Of a stretch of DNA of 64,000 nt, positions 52,845 to 62,367 are shown piece by piece. Origin of the DNA: UBA2336 sp964404445. Its GTDB lineage: Bacteria > Bacteroidota > Bacteroidia > Cytophagales > Cyclobacteriaceae. The stretch lies in the NCBI GenBank assembly GCA_964404445.1, contig CAYOJW010000003.1:372001-436000 (forward strand), given 5' to 3'. Below the pieces are notes generated by a model that was not told where the DNA came from, made no database searches, and saw nothing but the letters and a program-made list of their open reading frames with translations. How positions within the stretch are numbered: position 1 is the stretch's first letter; each line of letters starts with the position of its first letter. A program made the position numbers and the translations under genes.

Positions 52845-54275
52845 CTAAAAACTGAAGTATGCTTTTGCGTTGTTGTAGCTGATGTCGGCCACAAGCTTGC
52901 CTAACCATTTTTCATCGGCCGGCAGTTCACCTTTTGTTACATCGTTGCCAATAATATTGCACAGTATTCGTCTGAAATACTCGTGGCGCGGGTAGGACAG
53001 GAAACTCCGCGAATCGGTAAGCATACCAATGAAGCAACTCAATAACCCGAGATTAGAAAGCGCATTGATTTGTTTTTCCATGCCGTCTTTCTGATCGAGG
53101 AACCACCAGGCAGAACCAAACTGAATCTTGCCTTTTATCGAGCCATCGTTGAAATTACCAATCATGGTACCGATCACTTCGTTATCAGCCGGGTTCAGGT
53201 TATACAAAATAGTTTTGGCTAACTGATCGGTGCTGTCTAACTGGTTTAAAAATTTTGCGATGGAAACGCTTTGCGGAAAATCGCCAATCGAGTCGAAACC
53301 GGTATCGGGTCCTAAAATACGCAGCATGCGTTCGTTGGTGTTACGCAATGCACCTAAGTGATACTGTTGTGTCCAGCCTTTGGCATGATAAAACTTACCC
53401 AGTTCGATCAATACACTATACTTGAAGTATTGCGTTTCTTCGGGGTTCAGGTTTTCGTGGCGCAATAATTTTTTGAACAGGTCATCGGCATTGAGTTTGG
53501 TGTGCGCTGCCGGGAAGTACAGTTGCTCTAAGCCATGATCGGATAATCTTCCGCCTAAAGCGTGGAAATAACCGATACGAACCTCTAATGCGCGTAACAA
53601 ATCAGAAAACGTGTTGATGGCAATACCCGATACTTCCGCAAGTGTGTTGAGATAGCTGTTGTATGCTGTCGGGTTTTCAACGGTGTATGCTTTATCCGGG
53701 CGGAATGTCGGTAACACCCGTGTGCCAATATTTTGTTGAGCAATTTGTTTGTGAGCGTCTAACGAATCAACCGGGTCGTCTGTTGTGCACACCACCTGCA
53801 CGTTCATTTGTTTTAACAACCCTTGTGTGTGGTATTCGGGTGTGTTGAGTTTAGCTGTTGTTGTTTGGTAAATATCGGTAGCTGTTTTTGGCGAGAGCAA
53901 TTGCGTTGCACCAAAATAGCGTTTCAGTTCTAAGTGTGTCCAGTGGTAAAGCGGATTACGCATAGTATAGGGTACCGCATGTGCCCATTGTGCAAACTTA
54001 TCCTCATCCGGGGCATCGCCTGTAATGTATTTTTCAGCGATGCCCAACGTGCGCATGGCGCGCCACTTGTAGTGGTCGCCCTTCAGCCAAACTTCGGTTA
54101 TGGTTTTAAATACATGGTTGCTGGCAATATCCTGTGGCGACAGGTGGCAGTGGTAATCGATAATGGGTTGTTGTTTGGCGTACCCGTGGTACAGCGTTTG
54201 AGCAAAATCGGTTTCCAACAAAAAATCTTCATCTAAAAATTTTTTGCTCACAAGCAGTTCGGTTATAGTATTCAT
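52845..54275 (-). CDS. uxaC: Uronate isomerase (glucuronate/galacturonate isomerase)
   Basis: Converts galacturonate to tagaturonate (and glucuronate to fructuronate). The 476-residue amidohydrolase-fold protein has 'IIDYHCHLSPQDIA' (metal-binding His-x-His) near residue 38, 'KGDHYKWRAMR', 'TDDPVDSLD' and 'LGALRNTNERM'. It lies between lacI and uxaB in the operon. The intergenic spaces (32 and 13 bases) hold no terminator. Confidence 0.94.
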   Translation of the reverse strand: MNTITELLVSKKFLDEDFLLETDFAQTLYHGYAKQQPIIDYHCHLSPQDIASNHVFKTITEVWLKGDHYKWRAMRTLGIAEKYITGDAPDEDKFAQWAHAVPYTMRNPLYHWTHLELKRYFGATQLLSPKTATDIYQTTTAKLNTPEYHTQGLLKQMNVQVVCTTDDPVDSLDAHKQIAQQNIGTRVLPTFRPDKAYTVENPTAYNSYLNTLAEVSGIAINTFSDLLRALEVRIGYFHALGGRLSDHGLEQLYFPAAHTKLNADDLFKKLLRHENLNPEETQYFKYSVLIELGKFYHAKGWTQQYHLGALRNTNERMLRILGPDTGFDSIGDFPQSVSIAKFLNQLDSTDQLAKTILYNLNPADNEVIGTMIGNFNDGSIKGKIQFGSAWWFLDQKDGMEKQINALSNLGLLSCFIGMLTDSRSFLSYPRHEYFRRILCNIIGNDVTKGELPADEKWLGKLVADISYNNAKAYFSF

Positions 54276-54307
54276 GCGGTTAAAATGCGTTTCTCAATGA
54301 TAATACT

Positions 54308-55330
54308 TTATTTTTTAACAGAAGATGCCCGCACGATTAATTCGGGTCGTAGCACGGTTGTTCGCGGAATAAAGAGTTTGTCTTTTGCACTAATTTGTTC
54401 AAGAAAAACTTCGGCAGCCGAGTTCCCCATCCGCATACTGTGCTGGTCAACAGCACTTATGGGCGGATCGGTAAACGAAGTAAAAAGTTCGTTACTGAAC
54501 CCAACAAGCGCGACCTCATCGGGTACCTGAATATTTTTTTCTTTCAGCACTTGTAAGGCACCTACGGCACCCAACGCACTTGATGAGAAGATGCCATCGG
54601 GCCGTGATTTGAGTTTGAGCAACTGCAACATACTGTTGCGGCCATCTTCTAATTGCAGGTTGCTTTCAATAACCAATGCCGGGTCGAAGTCGATGTTGTG
54701 GTTTTGCAGGGCTTCGCGGTATCCGCGTAAACGTTCTTTGAAGATGCTGATTTTACGAGTACCGGTAAAATGTGCAATGCGTTTACAGCCTTGTTCAATC
54801 AAATGTTCTACCGATTTGTATGCACCTAAGTAGTCGTCAATCACTACCTGGCTTACGCCTAACTCATCGTTCGACCGGTCGAACAGGATAAGCGGGATGC
54901 CCTTCTCTTTCACTTTCATGAAGTGATCGAAGTTTTCGGTTTGCTTGCCGTGCGAAATAATGATGCCATCTACACGGGCTTTCAGTAAGGCTTCAATGCT
55001 GTCGATTTCTTTTTGATAGCTGTCGTACGTTTGGCAGATCATGACATTGTACCCCGCCTTGTTGGCGATTTCTTCTACACCACGGATTACCGAAGCAAAA
55101 AAACTTCTGTCGGTGGTGGGTACAATAATGCCCAACGTATTGCTTTTACCGCTGCGCAAAGCGGCTGCAATGTGGTTGGCCTGGTAGTTTAGTTTTATAG
55201 CAGCTTTTTGAACAGCTTTTTTAGTTTCTTCGCTAATGCGGGGATGATTTTTTAACGCACGCGACACCGTAGAAGCGGTAATGTTCAGCTTCCGGGCGAT
55301 GTCGTGTATGGTTGCTTTCTCTTTCTTCAT
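54308..55330 (-). CDS. LacI family transcriptional regulator of the uronate locus
   Basis: A 340-residue regulator. The N-terminal helix-turn-helix 'ATIHDIARKLNITASTVSRA' is followed by the hinge and a periplasmic-binding-protein-like sensor domain ('NTLGIIVPTTDRSFF', 'DGIIISHGKQ', 'VALVGFSNE'). The ATG at 55330 is chosen because it gives the standard 'KKEKATIHDIA' start; two upstream Met codons overlap kduD. It lies in the middle of the operon, so its own synthesis is under its own control if it binds the nearby palindromes. The effector is probably a uronate intermediate (inferred). Confidence 0.93.
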   Translation of the reverse strand: MKKEKATIHDIARKLNITASTVSRALKNHPRISEETKKAVQKAAIKLNYQANHIAAALRSGKSNTLGIIVPTTDRSFFASVIRGVEEIANKAGYNVMICQTYDSYQKEIDSIEALLKARVDGIIISHGKQTENFDHFMKVKEKGIPLILFDRSNDELGVSQVVIDDYLGAYKSVEHLIEQGCKRIAHFTGTRKISIFKERLRGYREALQNHNIDFDPALVIESNLQLEDGRNSMLQLLKLKSRPDGIFSSSALGAVGALQVLKEKNIQVPDEVALVGFSNELFTSFTDPPISAVDQHSMRMGNSAAEVFLEQISAKDKLFIPRTTVLRPELIVRASSVKK

Positions 55331-55340
55331 GCCGTGGGGG

Positions 55341-56132
55341 TTATGCTTCATTAGCCGGTTTGCCAATGGTGGCCAATATACCACCATCTACATAGATAAT
55401 TTGCCCGTTCACGAAATTGCTCGCTTCCGATGCGAGGAAGATCGTTACACCGGCCAGATCGTTCGGGTTGCCCCAGCGGCCTGCGGGTGTACGGTTGATG
55501 ATAAAATCGTTAAACGGGTGGCCGTTTACCCGAATGGGCGCAGTTTGGTCGGTAGCAAAATACCCGGGGCCAATGCCATTGATCTGAATGTTGTGTTTAG
55601 CCCATTCGGTAGCCATGTTTTTGGTGAGCATCTTTAAGCCGCCTTTCGCTGCGGCATACGCTGTTACGGTATTACGCCCCAGTTCGCTCATCATCGAACA
55701 GATGTTGATAATCTTCCCTGCCTTCCGGCCGATCATCTGTTTACCAACATATTTCGATACAATAAATGGCCCGGTAAGGTCAACATCTACAACCTTGCGG
55801 AAGTCGGCCGCACTCATTTCAATAATGGGTGTACGCATAATGATGCCCGCATTGTTGATCAGAATATCAATCGGGCCAACCTCTTTTTCGATGGAAGCAA
55901 TGGCTTGTTCAACTGCCTGTTCATCGGTAACATCAAACAAATAACCATATGTTGTAAGACCTTCACTTTTATATTCACTGAGCGCAGCATCCATCTTGTC
56001 TTTACTATGCCCGTTGATAACAAGTATTGCCCCGGCATGCCCCAATGCTTTGGCCATAGCCATACCCAAACCATGCGTGGCTCCGGTAATGAGGGCACGT
56101 TTTCCCGAGAGGTTAAAAAGGTTGATGCTCAT
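55341..56132 (-). CDS. kduD: 2-deoxy-D-gluconate 3-dehydrogenase type SDR
   Basis: A 263-residue short-chain dehydrogenase. It has the 'TGATHGLGMAMAKAL' cofactor loop, 'NNAGIIMRTPI', the catalytic Ser in 'INICSMMSE' and the Tyr-Lys pair in 'TAYAAAKGG'. KduD reduces DKII to KDG in pectin breakdown. Its start overlaps the kduI stop by one base, which supports this specific assignment over a generic SDR. Confidence 0.92.
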   Translation of the reverse strand: MSINLFNLSGKRALITGATHGLGMAMAKALGHAGAILVINGHSKDKMDAALSEYKSEGLTTYGYLFDVTDEQAVEQAIASIEKEVGPIDILINNAGIIMRTPIIEMSAADFRKVVDVDLTGPFIVSKYVGKQMIGRKAGKIINICSMMSELGRNTVTAYAAAKGGLKMLTKNMATEWAKHNIQINGIGPGYFATDQTAPIRVNGHPFNDFIINRTPAGRWGNPNDLAGVTIFLASEASNFVNGQIIYVDGGILATIGKPANEA

Positions 56133-56971
56133 TAGCGTAACTGGTCAGGTTGAACAACATCCATATCGCTATAATCTAAGTTCTCACCGGCCATTCCCCA
56201 AATGAAAGCATAATTGCTGGTGCCTGCACCGGAGTGGATCGACCAGGGCGGGGAAATCACGGCTTGTTGGTTTTGTACCCAGATATGCCGGGTTTCGGTT
56301 GGCTCGCCCATAAAGTGGCAAACCGATTGCCCCGGAGGGATGTTAAAGTAAAGATATACTTCCATTCTGCGGTCGTGGGTGTGTGCGGGCATGGTGTTCC
56401 AGATGTTTCCGGTTTTTAACTCGGTCAACCCCATTTGTAACTGGCATGTTTGTACTACCGAGTTGATTAAGAGTTTGCGAATAGTGCGTTGGTTTGCATT
56501 TTCTATTGAACCCAACTCAACCGTTTCGGCTTCTTCGAGCGAAACCTTTTTGGTAGGGTAGGTGTGGTGTGCCGGTGCCGAGTTATAATAGAAGAGTGCC
56601 GTGCCGTTTGCGGCCGGTAAAAACGAAACATCCTTTACGCCCTTTCCGATATACAGCGCTTCGCGGTATTGTAACGTTATTTTTTCACCGTCAACTTCCA
56701 CCACACCTGCATCGCCAATGTTGATGATGCCGATTTCCCTCCGTTCGAGAAAAAAAGAAGACTTGAAAACATCGGGTGCGGTTAAGGCAACGGCTTTGGT
56801 AACGGGTTTAATGCCACCAACTACGTACCGGTCGTACAGCGTGTAGGTGAGGGTAGCCGTATCGTTTTGGAACAGGTTTTCGATGAGGTAATTCGCCCGC
56901 AACTGTGCGGTGGTAAAACCTTTGCTGTGTTCCTGGTGGATGGCGTGGCGAAGAGTATTGTCGGTTGTCAT
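56132..56971 (-). CDS. kduI: 5-keto-4-deoxyuronate isomerase
   Basis: Isomerises DKI to DKII in the pathway for unsaturated uronates released by pectate lyases. The 279-residue cupin-fold protein has the zinc-binding 'MPAHTHDRRMEVY' (His-x-His-x5-Glu) and the later 'HSGAGTSNYAFIWGMAGEN'. It is the first gene of the operon; its ATG lies 12 bases from a LacI-type palindrome. Divergent from susC. Confidence 0.95.
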   Translation of the reverse strand: MTTDNTLRHAIHQEHSKGFTTAQLRANYLIENLFQNDTATLTYTLYDRYVVGGIKPVTKAVALTAPDVFKSSFFLERREIGIINIGDAGVVEVDGEKITLQYREALYIGKGVKDVSFLPAANGTALFYYNSAPAHHTYPTKKVSLEEAETVELGSIENANQRTIRKLLINSVVQTCQLQMGLTELKTGNIWNTMPAHTHDRRMEVYLYFNIPPGQSVCHFMGEPTETRHIWVQNQQAVISPPWSIHSGAGTSNYAFIWGMAGENLDYSDMDVVQPDQLR

Positions 56972-56982
56972 ACGTTATGCGT

Positions 56983-56999
56983 AATCGTTTGCGCAAATT
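56983..56999. promoter_or_regulatory. LacI-type operator upstream of kduI
   Basis: AATCGTTTGCGCAAATT, with a perfect inner palindrome TTTGCGCAAA (56988-56997) centred on CG, as in LacI-family sites. It is almost identical to the site at 57160 and lies just before the kduI start. Confidence 0.7.
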
Positions 57000-57157
57000 A
57001 GTGAATAAATTTTGATCGTGCAGGGTAAGTCTCGTTATGTTCACTACCTGAAAGTCCAAAATTATATTTCAATAATGTCGCTAAATCAATGTATTTAAGC
57101 TGTTTTTAAAGAATTTTTAATATTTCGTTTGGTAAATATACATCAAGTTTCTAATAT

Positions 57158-57176
57158 GCAATCGATTGCGCAAAAT
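57158..57176. promoter_or_regulatory. LacI-type operator upstream of susC
   Basis: AATCGATTGCGCAAAAT (57160-57176) matches the kduI site at 15 of 17 positions. It includes a second palindrome, GCAATCGATTGC (57158-57169), and an inner TTGCGCAA. The site is 84-100 bases before the susC start. The rest of the 288-bp divergent region shows no other clear signal to me. Confidence 0.7.
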
Positions 57177-57259
57177 AATGCTGGAAAACGCTTTCGGATT
57201 TTAGTATTAACCTGCGGATAGGAAAGAAATTTATCAAACCTTAACACAAACACGTAGCT

Positions 57260-60200
57260 ATGAGGCCACATCTACAAAGCAAAACAGGGAGGCTGGTATT
57301 GTTGCTGATGGTTTTTACCATGAGCATTTGTGCGGGAACAGCACAGGCTCAAACGAAAACCGTAACAGGCACAGTAAAAGACACTGACGGGGCAACCTTG
57401 CCCGGAGTTTCAATTTTCGAGAAAGGTACCTCGAATGGCACCACCAGCGATGCTGACGGAAAGTTTACACTATCGGTTAAAGAAAATGCTGTGCTGGTGT
57501 TTTCATTTATTGGGATGGCACCCCAGGAGGTTGCCGTGGGCAGTCAGACTTCTTTCGAGGTTACCCTGCGTGCCGATGCGAGCCAGTTAGACGAGGTAGT
57601 GGTGATCGGGTATGGTACCGTAAAAAAATCGGACTTAACGGGATCGGTTGTATCAGTAGGTGGCGATGACTTGCGTAAAATGCCAGTGTCAACAATTGCT
57701 GAGTCACTCACAGGCCGTATGGCCGGGGTTCAGGTGTCGTCAACCGAAGGTTCGCCCGATGCAGAAATCAATATTCGGGTACGCGGTGGTACTTCAATTT
57801 CGCAGAACAACAACCCATTGTACATTGTGGATGGTTTTCCGATTAACAGTATCTCGGATATTTCTCCTTCGGATATTGAAAACATTACCATCTTAAAAGA
57901 TGCTTCATCCACAGCCATTTATGGTTCGCGTGGTGCAAATGGTGTAGTGATTATTACCACAAAAGGTGGCACTACCGATGGTAAAGTAACGGTGAGCTAC
58001 AACACGTTTACCGGTTTTAAAAGAATCGCTAAAACATTAGATGTACTCGCTCCGGAAGATTATGTGAAGTGGCAATACGAATATGCCATGTTGCGCAACA
58101 ACGGCAACCCGAGTTCGTACGAAGATTACTTCGGTACATTTCAAGACATGGATCTTTACAGTGGTTTGAAAGGCAACGATTGGCAACAACAAGTGTATGG
58201 CCGAACCGGTAAAGTGTTTAGCAATGATTTAAGCGTACGGGGTGGAACCGACAAGTTTAACTACTCGCTGAACTACGCACGGTTCGATGAACGTGCTATT
58301 ATGATAGGTTCTGATTATCAGCGCGATAATATCACCACGCGCATGAATGCCAAACCCAATGATAAAATCGATATTGGGTTTTCATTGCGGTATTCTAATA
58401 CTAAAATAAACGGGGGTGGTGCCAACGAGCAAAGAGAAGTTTCATCGGCCGATTCGCGGTTAAAACATAGTGTTAGCTATGCGCCCATTCATATTCCCGG
58501 ATTAGTAGCCGATGCCGATGACACCAACGAACAATTAGCCGGAGATTTAACCAACCCAATCCGTGCTACGCGTGATAACGACCGCCAGCAAGAGCGTAGA
58601 AATTATAATATGGGCGCAAGCTTTGGCTGGAATATTATCGATAACCTGAAACTGAAAATTGAAGGCGGAATCGATAACACCAACACACAAGACTACCGAT
58701 TCTACGGCCTTACAACGTACTATTCAAAAAATCAGGGTGCGAATGCACCAGCAGTAATTATGGCCGATGGTAAAAATACCAGCCTTCGTAATACCAATAC
58801 CTTGAGCTATAATTTTAAAAAATTGCTCACGGGCGATCATCACTTAACCGTATTGCTTGGCCATGAAGTCTTAACAAAGAAAACAAATCTGTTAACCTCA
58901 ACCATTCATGGTTATGACGATTTCTATACATCGGAAACAGCGTTTAAACTTACCGCATTAGGCGATCCTATTTCGGTGAATAACTTCTATGGCCCTGACG
59001 ATAAACTGCTTTCGTTTTTTACCCGTATCAACTACGACTTTAAAGGCCGTTACCTGCTTGATGCCGTTTACCGTGCCGATGGTTCCAGTAAATTTTTGGG
59101 CGATAACATCTGGGGTTATTTCCCGTCAATATCCGGAGCGTGGAAGGTATCCGAAGAAAAATTCATGGATGGCGTGTCGAGCTGGCTCAATGGTGTAAAA
59201 CTGCGCGCCAGCTACGGTGCCGTGGGTAACAACAACATACCTACCGGGCAAACCTTTCAGTTTTTTGAACCCGGATCAGGAACTTCCGTTACATGGGCAA
59301 ATGATATTAGTACCTATTGGGCAGCTTCTAAAACCATGGCCAACCCCGACTTGAAGTGGGAAACAACATACACTACTAACATCGGGTTAGATTTCGGTTT
59401 GCTGCAAAATCGTTTAATGGCCAGCATCGAACTCTATAAGAATATAACAGAAGATTTACTGGTGCGCTTCCCTACAACCGGTACAGGTTATGACGATCAG
59501 TATCGCAACATGGGGAAAACCCGCAATCAGGGTGTTGACTTGTCGTTTACCTATGCCATTATCGATCAGCCAAAGTATGGATTGAACGTTTCGTTTAACA
59601 CAAACTTTAATCATAATAAAATTTTATCGTTGGGCTCGTTGCAAGAAATCACAGCCGGTACTAATTCCAACTGGGCATCGTCACAGATAGGAAGCGATTA
59701 CCAGGTACGGGTAGGAAATTCGCTGGGTGCCATGTTTGGGTATGTAAATGATGGCCGTTACGAAGTATCTGATTTTGACGGATACGATGCAGGCACCAAT
59801 CAATGGATATTAAGTGAGGGTGTAGCAACGCCTCCAGCAGCGATGGGAACGATTCGTCCGGGGATGATGAAATTAAAAGACATCAGTGGTCCTAACGGTG
59901 TGCCCGATGGCATCGTAAACGGATACGATCAAAAAGTGATTGGCCGGGTTAACCCCAAGCACAGTGGCGGTTTTGTACTCAACGGCCGTGCCTATGGATT
60001 TGATCTTACTGCGGCATTCAGCTACAGCTACGGCAACGATGTGTACAATGCCAATAAAATTGAGTACACCTCAACCAACCTCAACAACCAATACAGAAAC
60101 TTAATTACCGATATGGCCGATGGCAAACGTTGGACAAACATCAATGCTGCCGGTCAACTCGAAACCGATCCAACAGCGTTAGCGGCATTGAACGCCAACA

Positions 60201-60505
60201 CCACCATGTGGTCGCCTTACATGAATAACTACATGTTTAGCGATTGGGCGGTAGAAGACGGTTCATTCTTGCGCCTGAATACACTTACTTTAGGGTACAC
60301 CGTTCCGGATGCGATAACATCAAAAGTAAAAATCAGAAACCTGCGGGCGTATGTTACCGGTTACAATGTGTTTTTGTGGACCAACTACAGTGGGTTCGAT
60401 CCGGAAGTTTCTACCCGCAGAAATACGCCTTACACTCCGGGTGTTGATTACTCGGCTTATCCGCGCAGCAAACAAATTGTGTTTGGTTTAAACTTGAATT
60501 TTTAA
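57260..60505 (+). CDS. SusC-type TonB-dependent outer-membrane transporter
   Basis: A 1,081-residue TonB-dependent receptor. A signal peptide (about residues 1-30, ending 'AGTAQAQ') precedes a carboxypeptidase-like regulatory beta-sandwich (about 35-115), the TonB box region with 'LDEVVVIGYGTVKKSDL', a plug domain ('RVRGGTSISQNNNPLYIVDG') and a long C-terminal barrel. SusC proteins import oligosaccharides bound by the partner SusD. The genomic position next to kdu and uxa genes points to pectic oligosaccharides. susD follows 18 bases downstream. Confidence 0.96.
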   Translation: MRPHLQSKTGRLVLLLMVFTMSICAGTAQAQTKTVTGTVKDTDGATLPGVSIFEKGTSNGTTSDADGKFTLSVKENAVLVFSFIGMAPQEVAVGSQTSFEVTLRADASQLDEVVVIGYGTVKKSDLTGSVVSVGGDDLRKMPVSTIAESLTGRMAGVQVSSTEGSPDAEINIRVRGGTSISQNNNPLYIVDGFPINSISDISPSDIENITILKDASSTAIYGSRGANGVVIITTKGGTTDGKVTVSYNTFTGFKRIAKTLDVLAPEDYVKWQYEYAMLRNNGNPSSYEDYFGTFQDMDLYSGLKGNDWQQQVYGRTGKVFSNDLSVRGGTDKFNYSLNYARFDERAIMIGSDYQRDNITTRMNAKPNDKIDIGFSLRYSNTKINGGGANEQREVSSADSRLKHSVSYAPIHIPGLVADADDTNEQLAGDLTNPIRATRDNDRQQERRNYNMGASFGWNIIDNLKLKIEGGIDNTNTQDYRFYGLTTYYSKNQGANAPAVIMADGKNTSLRNTNTLSYNFKKLLTGDHHLTVLLGHEVLTKKTNLLTSTIHGYDDFYTSETAFKLTALGDPISVNNFYGPDDKLLSFFTRINYDFKGRYLLDAVYRADGSSKFLGDNIWGYFPSISGAWKVSEEKFMDGVSSWLNGVKLRASYGAVGNNNIPTGQTFQFFEPGSGTSVTWANDISTYWAASKTMANPDLKWETTYTTNIGLDFGLLQNRLMASIELYKNITEDLLVRFPTTGTGYDDQYRNMGKTRNQGVDLSFTYAIIDQPKYGLNVSFNTNFNHNKILSLGSLQEITAGTNSNWASSQIGSDYQVRVGNSLGAMFGYVNDGRYEVSDFDGYDAGTNQWILSEGVATPPAAMGTIRPGMMKLKDISGPNGVPDGIVNGYDQKVIGRVNPKHSGGFVLNGRAYGFDLTAAFSYSYGNDVYNANKIEYTSTNLNNQYRNLITDMADGKRWTNINAAGQLETDPTALAALNANTTMWSPYMNNYMFSDWAVEDGSFLRLNTLTLGYTVPDAITSKVKIRNLRAYVTGYNVFLWTNYSGFDPEVSTRRNTPYTPGVDYSAYPRSKQIVFGLNLNF

Positions 60506-60523
60506 TCTGAGAAGCATTTGACT

Positions 60524-62353
60524 ATGAAAACAAAATATTTGACCGGACTCTTCGTTGCGTTTGCGCTAACGGCATGCAACGATTTCTTTGAGGCACCCAG
60601 TAAATCATCGTTAGATGAGTCAGTTATTTTCTCTATCCCCGGATTGGCTCAAGGTGCTGTGGATGGAGTGTTGATTCCGATGATGGAAACAAACTCGTAC
60701 CGTGGGCGCTACTTACCCATGTATGGTACAAACACCGATGTGGAATGGTATAACAACTCTCAAAATTTAGATAACACATCGGCTTTGGCCACATACTTTG
60801 CAGAGGCGGCTGAACCCCACGGCTCAGCTCAAATGAATGTAGCAAATTCGGCCTGGGCTATGATGTATTCGGGTATTGAACGTGCCAACATTTGTATTCG
60901 GGGGTTGCGTAATTATGGTAATCCAACAGGTAATGCAGAAATGGGCGAGTTGTTGGCCACAGCCTTAACGTATCGTGCTATTTATTATGCCGATTTGATG
61001 AAAGCCTGGGGCGATGTGCCGGCTCGTTTCGAACCCATTAATTCTGAAACGCTTTATCAGCCTAAAGCTGATCGCGACATTATTTACAATCAATTGATTA
61101 AAGATTTGGAAGAAGCTGCTGCGTTAGCGCCTTGGCCAAATGGATCGGCCCTTACAGGATCGGTTGAAAAAGTAAACAAAGCTTTTGTGAAAGGACTGCG
61201 TGCAAGATTAGCCTTAACAGCAGCCGGATATGCTCAACGGCCTGATGGTATTCGTAAAGGACAACTTGCCGATTTTACCGAGCAACAATTGTATCAAATT
61301 GCGTTGGATGAAAGCGTAGATGTAATTGAAAGCGGAAAGGCAAACCTGGAGCCCACGTTTGAAGGCTTTTGGAGAAAGTACAATGAAGAGAATCTGGCTG
61401 CGGGTGGCGAATCGCTTTGGGAGATACCCTTCTCGTCAGTGCGGGGTCGTATGTTGTTCACCTTTGCCGTGCGTCACACAGCCAACGACCAGTGGCATAA
61501 CAACGGGGCAAACCGTGGTGGCGTTGCCGGGCCACTGCCGCACGTATTTTATGATTTCGATGAAAAAGATACCAGACGCAATGTTACCTGCGTGCCGTAT
61601 CGGTACGGAGCAACATCGGGTACAGTTACCAGTACGTTATTTGGTGGTTCAAGACCATTCGCCAAGCAAGAGTTGGTGGGTTTAAACACCTGGTATTTTG
61701 GTAAGTATCGTTATGAGTGGATGAAACGTCCAGTTGATAATTCCAATGATGATGGTGTGAACAAAATTTACATGCGCTATGCCGAGGTATTGTTAATGGC
61801 TGCCGAAGCTGCGAATGAATTGGGTGATGAGGGTACTGCCAAAACTTACCTGAAAGAAATCCGCAAAAGAGCATTCGTGGCAGCCGATCACGCAACAAAA
61901 GTAGATGGCTATGTAAACGCATTGGGTGGTAAAACAGCAATTTTTAATGCCATTGTTGACGAACATAAGTTTGAATTCACAGGCGAAATGGAGCGCAAGC
62001 AAGCGCTCATTCGCTGGAATTTGTTAGGAACAAAACTAACAGAAGCAAAACAAAAAATGGATGACCTGCGCAACCACACCGGGTCATACAGTGATGTACC
62101 GGAACATGTTTACTACCGTTACCAGGCAGATAATGAAACGCTGGACATTCATGGACTTAACCGAAGCGAAACAAATAATCCCGGTGCGGGTTGGACAGAA
62201 ACCGCTTCGGTTTGGATAAGGGCAGGAGCAATAAACGATGAAAAGATTGAAACCCTTTACAGGAACAATCCCGACACGAAACAGTTCTGGCCAATTTTTC
62301 AGGTGTTTATTGAAGCCAGCAACGGTACACTGGTAAATGATTACGGGTATTAA
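60524..62353 (+). CDS. SusD/RagB family surface glycan-binding lipoprotein
   Basis: A 609-residue lipoprotein with a signal ending at Cys ('VAFALTACNDFFEAPSKSS'). TPR-like helices ('AEMGELLATALTYRAIYYADL') and the C-terminal RagB-type domain ('KIYMRYAEVLLMAAEAANELG', 'VDEHKFEFTGEMERKQALIRW' in part: 'EFTGEMERKQALIRW') identify SusD. The ATG at 60524 is preferred over the TTG at 60518. It binds the sugar at the cell surface and acts as the lid of the SusC transporter. The adjacent downstream gene overlaps its stop region. Confidence 0.95.
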   Translation: MKTKYLTGLFVAFALTACNDFFEAPSKSSLDESVIFSIPGLAQGAVDGVLIPMMETNSYRGRYLPMYGTNTDVEWYNNSQNLDNTSALATYFAEAAEPHGSAQMNVANSAWAMMYSGIERANICIRGLRNYGNPTGNAEMGELLATALTYRAIYYADLMKAWGDVPARFEPINSETLYQPKADRDIIYNQLIKDLEEAAALAPWPNGSALTGSVEKVNKAFVKGLRARLALTAAGYAQRPDGIRKGQLADFTEQQLYQIALDESVDVIESGKANLEPTFEGFWRKYNEENLAAGGESLWEIPFSSVRGRMLFTFAVRHTANDQWHNNGANRGGVAGPLPHVFYDFDEKDTRRNVTCVPYRYGATSGTVTSTLFGGSRPFAKQELVGLNTWYFGKYRYEWMKRPVDNSNDDGVNKIYMRYAEVLLMAAEAANELGDEGTAKTYLKEIRKRAFVAADHATKVDGYVNALGGKTAIFNAIVDEHKFEFTGEMERKQALIRWNLLGTKLTEAKQKMDDLRNHTGSYSDVPEHVYYRYQADNETLDIHGLNRSETNNPGAGWTETASVWIRAGAINDEKIETLYRNNPDTKQFWPIFQVFIEASNGTLVNDYGY

Positions 62354-62367
62354 TGAATCAAATAATT

